This document shows positions 8,731 to 10,739 of a DNA stretch of 10,739 nucleotides, in pieces (position 1 is the stretch's first letter; every line of letters starts with the position of its first letter). The notes below the pieces were generated by a model that did not search any database, had not been told where the DNA came from, and was given only the letters and a program-made list of their open reading frames with translations. Both the position numbers and the translations under genes were made by a program. The DNA comes from Larix sibirica (lineage: Eukaryota; Streptophyta; Pinopsida; Pinales; Pinaceae): positions 5,775-16,513 of the forward strand of contig NWUY0300067061.1 of the NCBI GenBank assembly GCA_004151065.3. The letters run 5' to 3'.

Positions 8731-9109
8731 TGCTGGCTTGGGTAATATAGACTCTCAGCAATGCATGCCTAGCTTATTAAAAGGATTTTTTGCCTCATGG
8801 TACATATTAGCCCAGAGCAAATTTCGTCACAAGCCTTTCCTATATCAAGCATGGTCGTTTATTCCTCGATTTCTTTTTTGGAAAATATGAATAGATAGAA
8901 ACAAGAGAGTTTTCAAGAAGCCATCCCCAACCCCACTCGCATGACCTCCCAAATCGAAATTCCACTAAAAGAATGCCTCACTCAGTCCAATCTCCTAATA
9001 GATAAAAATCTCTCCAAATAAGAGTTTGAGTGGCTTGAGGGGGGCAACTCCTCTCTTTCTTTTCGGTTTCCCTTCTCTATGCCCACATTCAAATCCAAGC
9101 TGGCTAATA

Positions 9110-9568
9110 AAAATGTCAAAGAATGAATTTGTTACTTGGAGGTCGCAACAAGGTCAGTTTTTCCTTCAATTTGATGTAGCTACTAAAGGAAATCAGGGGT
9201 GACAAGTGCGTGCAGGGGGAGTTCTCTTTAACCCCGAAGGACAATTGATGACAAGATATCCCTAGAGTCTTAGACATAGAACCAATAATCAAGTGGAAGC
9301 ACTTGCACTTCTCCAGGGATGCAAAATTTTTTGGCAAAAAAGGATTTCCTCGGAAATAATCCTCGGTAAATCCTATTTGACAATTAAATACATGAACAAA
9401 AACACGAATCTAGAGGATGTTTATCTCTGTAGGCTAATTGAGCACATCCGACAGATAATTGGAGATCAGAATAACATCCAGTTTAAGCACATCTACCAAA
9501 ACTTGAATGAGGAAGAAGATAGAGTTTCCAACCTAGTTGTTGTCCTGAAGAACAACAGCTCCAACTAG
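9110..9568 (+). pseudogene. LINE-B RNase H domain remnant
   Basis: In frame 2 the sequence reads QFFLQFDVATKGNQG, then AGGVLFNPEGQLMTRYP, then RTNNQVEALALLQGCK, then SEIILGKSYLTIKYMN, then HIYQNLNEEEDRVSNLVV. This is the plant LINE RNase H order. The first Asp (9173-9175), the Glu (9296-9298) and the last Asp (9518-9520) are present. The Asp expected in GDS is Lys (9368-9370), which needs at least two base changes, and FDGA reads FDVA. Stops occur after KGNQG (9200-9202) and in the YP-stop-SL stretch (9263-9265). The frame ends at TAG 9566. No further domain follows. Confidence 0.88.
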
Positions 9569-10116
9569 ACTTAGAGCACTCCACGTGGAAGCAATCCCAT
9601 AATAATAAAAGTGGAAATCTAGGCACGTGGCAGACTTGCATCGGGAAATATAACCCATCCGAGGCAATAAAAGGGATTTATACAAAATATGCTCAAAAGT
9701 TAATATGAAAGGTGATCTCCAAGGTTGCACCCGTCCTTCATATGGCTGAAGGGATGGATGGCTAAGGCAGGAAATCACATCCAGTTCATACGGAGTAATA
9801 AAAGTCTTGAGGTTCCAATGATGCTTCTCGCTACAGTTTCAATAATTTTGCGTCAGTGGTAGGACTCTAAATTAGTTTGATCCCATAGAATTTTTCGTCT
9901 ATCTATCCTGGAAGTATTTCCAGAAGACAAGAAATATCACGGAGTAGAAAGCTGAGCATAGCAGACATAGTTGTTGGGAGTCCAACCATGTCTAGACACC
10001 ACGCTTGAAGAAGGGGGGAGTATGTCTCTTACATCTACCCACAAACAATTTCAAAGGCCAGTAAAAATAAGATACAATACGTAAGTACGAGAAGAATCCA
10101 CATTATTAAAGAATGT
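9569..10116. other. No gene recognised; possible LINE-B 3' region and a polypurine-tract-like run
   Basis: No frame stands out on either strand. Frame 2 has stops at about the random rate. There are two CACGTG hexamers (9582 and 9624) and a 6-bp-stem hairpin CTGGAA-GTAT-TTCCAG at 9908-9923. A purine run GAAGAAGGGGGGAG at 10007-10020 is followed by TATGTCTC, which resembles the polypurine tract and TG start of a plant LTR element, but no LTR could be paired with it. Confidence 0.45.
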
Positions 10117-10400
10117 CACTACAACAATCCAAAAAACACTCAATAGCTAATGTTTTTTTATCACATATCTTTTTTCTTTCCAAGGATCTCCTAGTTTAAG
10201 CTCTGCACTCCATATCTTTGCTTTTATTACTTTGTTACGCATAAGAAATTGTTCATGCAAAAATTTAAGCTTAGAAACTTAAGTGTTTCTTCATAACCAA
10301 GTCACTTTCGAGTGACCTCATGCATTTATTTTGTAAAGCATCCATTGAGAAAATAGAAAATAGAAAATAATATAGACTACTACTCAATACTTATTTGACA
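10117..10400. other. AT-rich spacer with CACTA-like string and two small hairpins; no gene seen
   Basis: The string CACTACAACAATCCAAAAAA begins at 10117 and resembles the terminal sequence of plant CACTA (En/Spm-type) DNA transposons. No matching opposite end occurs in the window. Two hairpin-capable sequences lie close together: GAAAC-TTAAGT-GTTTC (10274-10289) and GTCACT-TTCG-AGTGAC (10301-10316). A 7-base unit AAAATAG repeats almost three times at 10350-10370. The minus strand could hold decayed sequence downstream of the copia integrase, but I could not establish a frame. Confidence 0.4.
10301..10316. repeat. Perfect 6-bp inverted repeat with TTCG loop
   Basis: GTCACT and AGTGAC pair perfectly around TTCG. 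The closing pair is T-A, not the C-G pair of the very stable UUCG tetraloop. The role is unknown. Confidence 0.6.
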
Positions 10401-10412
10401 GCGCCCTACGTT

Positions 10413-10739
10413 ATAACATGAGATTTTTTCTATCCACAACCACATTTTGTTGATGAGTATATGGAATAGAAAATTTCATCTAAATATATTCATTCTTAAG
10501 AAAACGTTAACAAAGTCATTGAAAGTAAGCTCACATCCCTTATCTATCTTGAGGAATTGATTCTCCTACTTACTTTCTACCATCCTTTTAAAAACTTTAA
10601 ATTTGTCAAATATTTCCTTTCTTAATTTTTAAGCAAACTTATTACACCTTTAATCACAATCACACCATTATGTAAAGAATTCTTTGGATTTCACCATGTC
10701 GTTATTTACTAATGCCAAAAATATTTTGGCATTAATTAA
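10413..10739 (-). pseudogene. Ty1/copia integrase core fragment, frameshifted, open at the window edge
   Basis: Read on the minus strand, the frame gives EIFDKFKVFKRMVESK (about 10616 down to 10569), stop, ENQFLKIDKGCELTFNDFVN, then after a one-base shift SIPYTHQQNVVVDRKNLML (about 10470-10416). This matches the rve core of plant copia integrases (FDKFK.F+..VE, RSD.GGEF, SIPYTPQQNGV.ERKN). The second catalytic Asp is kept (10542-10544, in KIDKGCE). The Glu of the ERKN motif is Asp. Upstream on the minus strand, from 10739 to about 10620, the KSKEFFT and CDCD stretches fit the weak start of the domain but hold stops. Gag and protease would lie beyond the right edge. The reverse transcriptase expected at lower coordinates is not seen, so the element is cut there. 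Confidence 0.78.
10711..10733. repeat. Perfect 10-bp inverted repeat with 3-base spacer
   Basis: AATGCCAAAA (10711-10720) and TTTTGGCATT (10724-10733) are exact reverse complements around ATA. It falls in the weakly conserved start of the integrase fragment. It may be chance in AT-rich DNA or the trace of a small inserted element. Confidence 0.85.

Larger units (their letters stand above)
7795..9568 (+). mobile_element. LINE-B: 5'-truncated second LINE, different lineage
   Basis: Right after the TA tract the + strand codes for GVLLAPKGVMSHIISF (7803-7850), the end of a LINE reverse-transcriptase thumb. A zf-RVT segment and an RNase H domain follow in the normal order. Everything upstream of the thumb (ORF1, endonuclease, reverse-transcriptase core) is missing. 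The domain wording differs from LINE-A (RNase H with GGVLFNPEG and VEALALLQGC, against GFARVIRNHQGEIVG), so this is not a repeat of LINE-A. The piece is old: many stops, and frames 1, 2 and 3 are all used. 5' truncation is usual for LINEs, but the exact abutment with LINE-A is odd. Confidence 0.85.

Noticed and set aside
9582-9629. Two CACGTG (G-box) hexamers 42 bases apart as a promoter
   Set aside because: Six-base palindromes are common, there is no gene downstream, and no TATA box is suitably placed.
9533-9778. Minus-strand 81-codon open frame after LINE-B
   Set aside because: It overlaps the end of LINE-B RNase H, has no recognisable motif, and its length is within chance for the window.
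1-10739. A new defence system, CRISPR array or gene cluster
   Set aside because: No regular repeats with spacers, no intact genes and no operon-like layout; the coding signal is explained by two LINEs and one copia fragment.

Overview
This window looks like repeat-rich nuclear DNA of a land plant. It is a graveyard of decayed retroelements, with no intact gene. No tRNA, rRNA, operon or CRISPR was seen. The protein remnants belong to the plant L1-type LINE class that carries an RNase H domain after the reverse transcriptase, and to Ty1/copia. The wording of the motifs and the density of old, frameshifted copies fit a large gymnosperm-like genome. That last point is a family-level impression and is not proven by the sequence.

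Layout. Positions 1 to about 366 hold no recognisable gene; the base composition changes near 240-300, which may mark the 5' edge of the first LINE. LINE-A runs on the + strand from about 300 to 7794. Its ORF1 remnant (about 367-2167) has a DUF4283-like domain and a ruined CCHC zinc knuckle. A 427-bp block of ORF1 is present twice in tandem (791-1217 and 1218-1644), with the window's only N exactly at the junction. The ORF2 remnant (2164-7383) holds, in order, an apurinic-type endonuclease, a reverse transcriptase, a zf-RVT-like segment, an RNase H domain and a long acidic tail of about 345 codons that I cannot assign. A T/G-rich 3' UTR (7384-7770) and a (TA)12 tract (7771-7794) follow.

LINE-B (7795 to about 9568, + strand) starts abruptly at the reverse-transcriptase thumb right after the TA tract. 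It contains a zf-RVT segment and an RNase H domain of a clearly different LINE lineage. From 9569 to about 10400 there is non-coding DNA with a polypurine-tract-like run, a CACTA-like string and small hairpins. From about 10413 to the right edge, on the minus strand, lies a frameshifted piece of a Ty1/copia integrase.

Function. In a live LINE, ORF1 protein would coat the RNA, and ORF2 would nick DNA, prime and reverse transcribe. Here every reading frame is broken, so nothing is expected to be active on its own. The most useful observations are the probable assembly join at 1218, the ATGA stop/start overlap between ORF1 and ORF2, and the long C-terminal extension after RNase H. I did not find a convincing new biological system.
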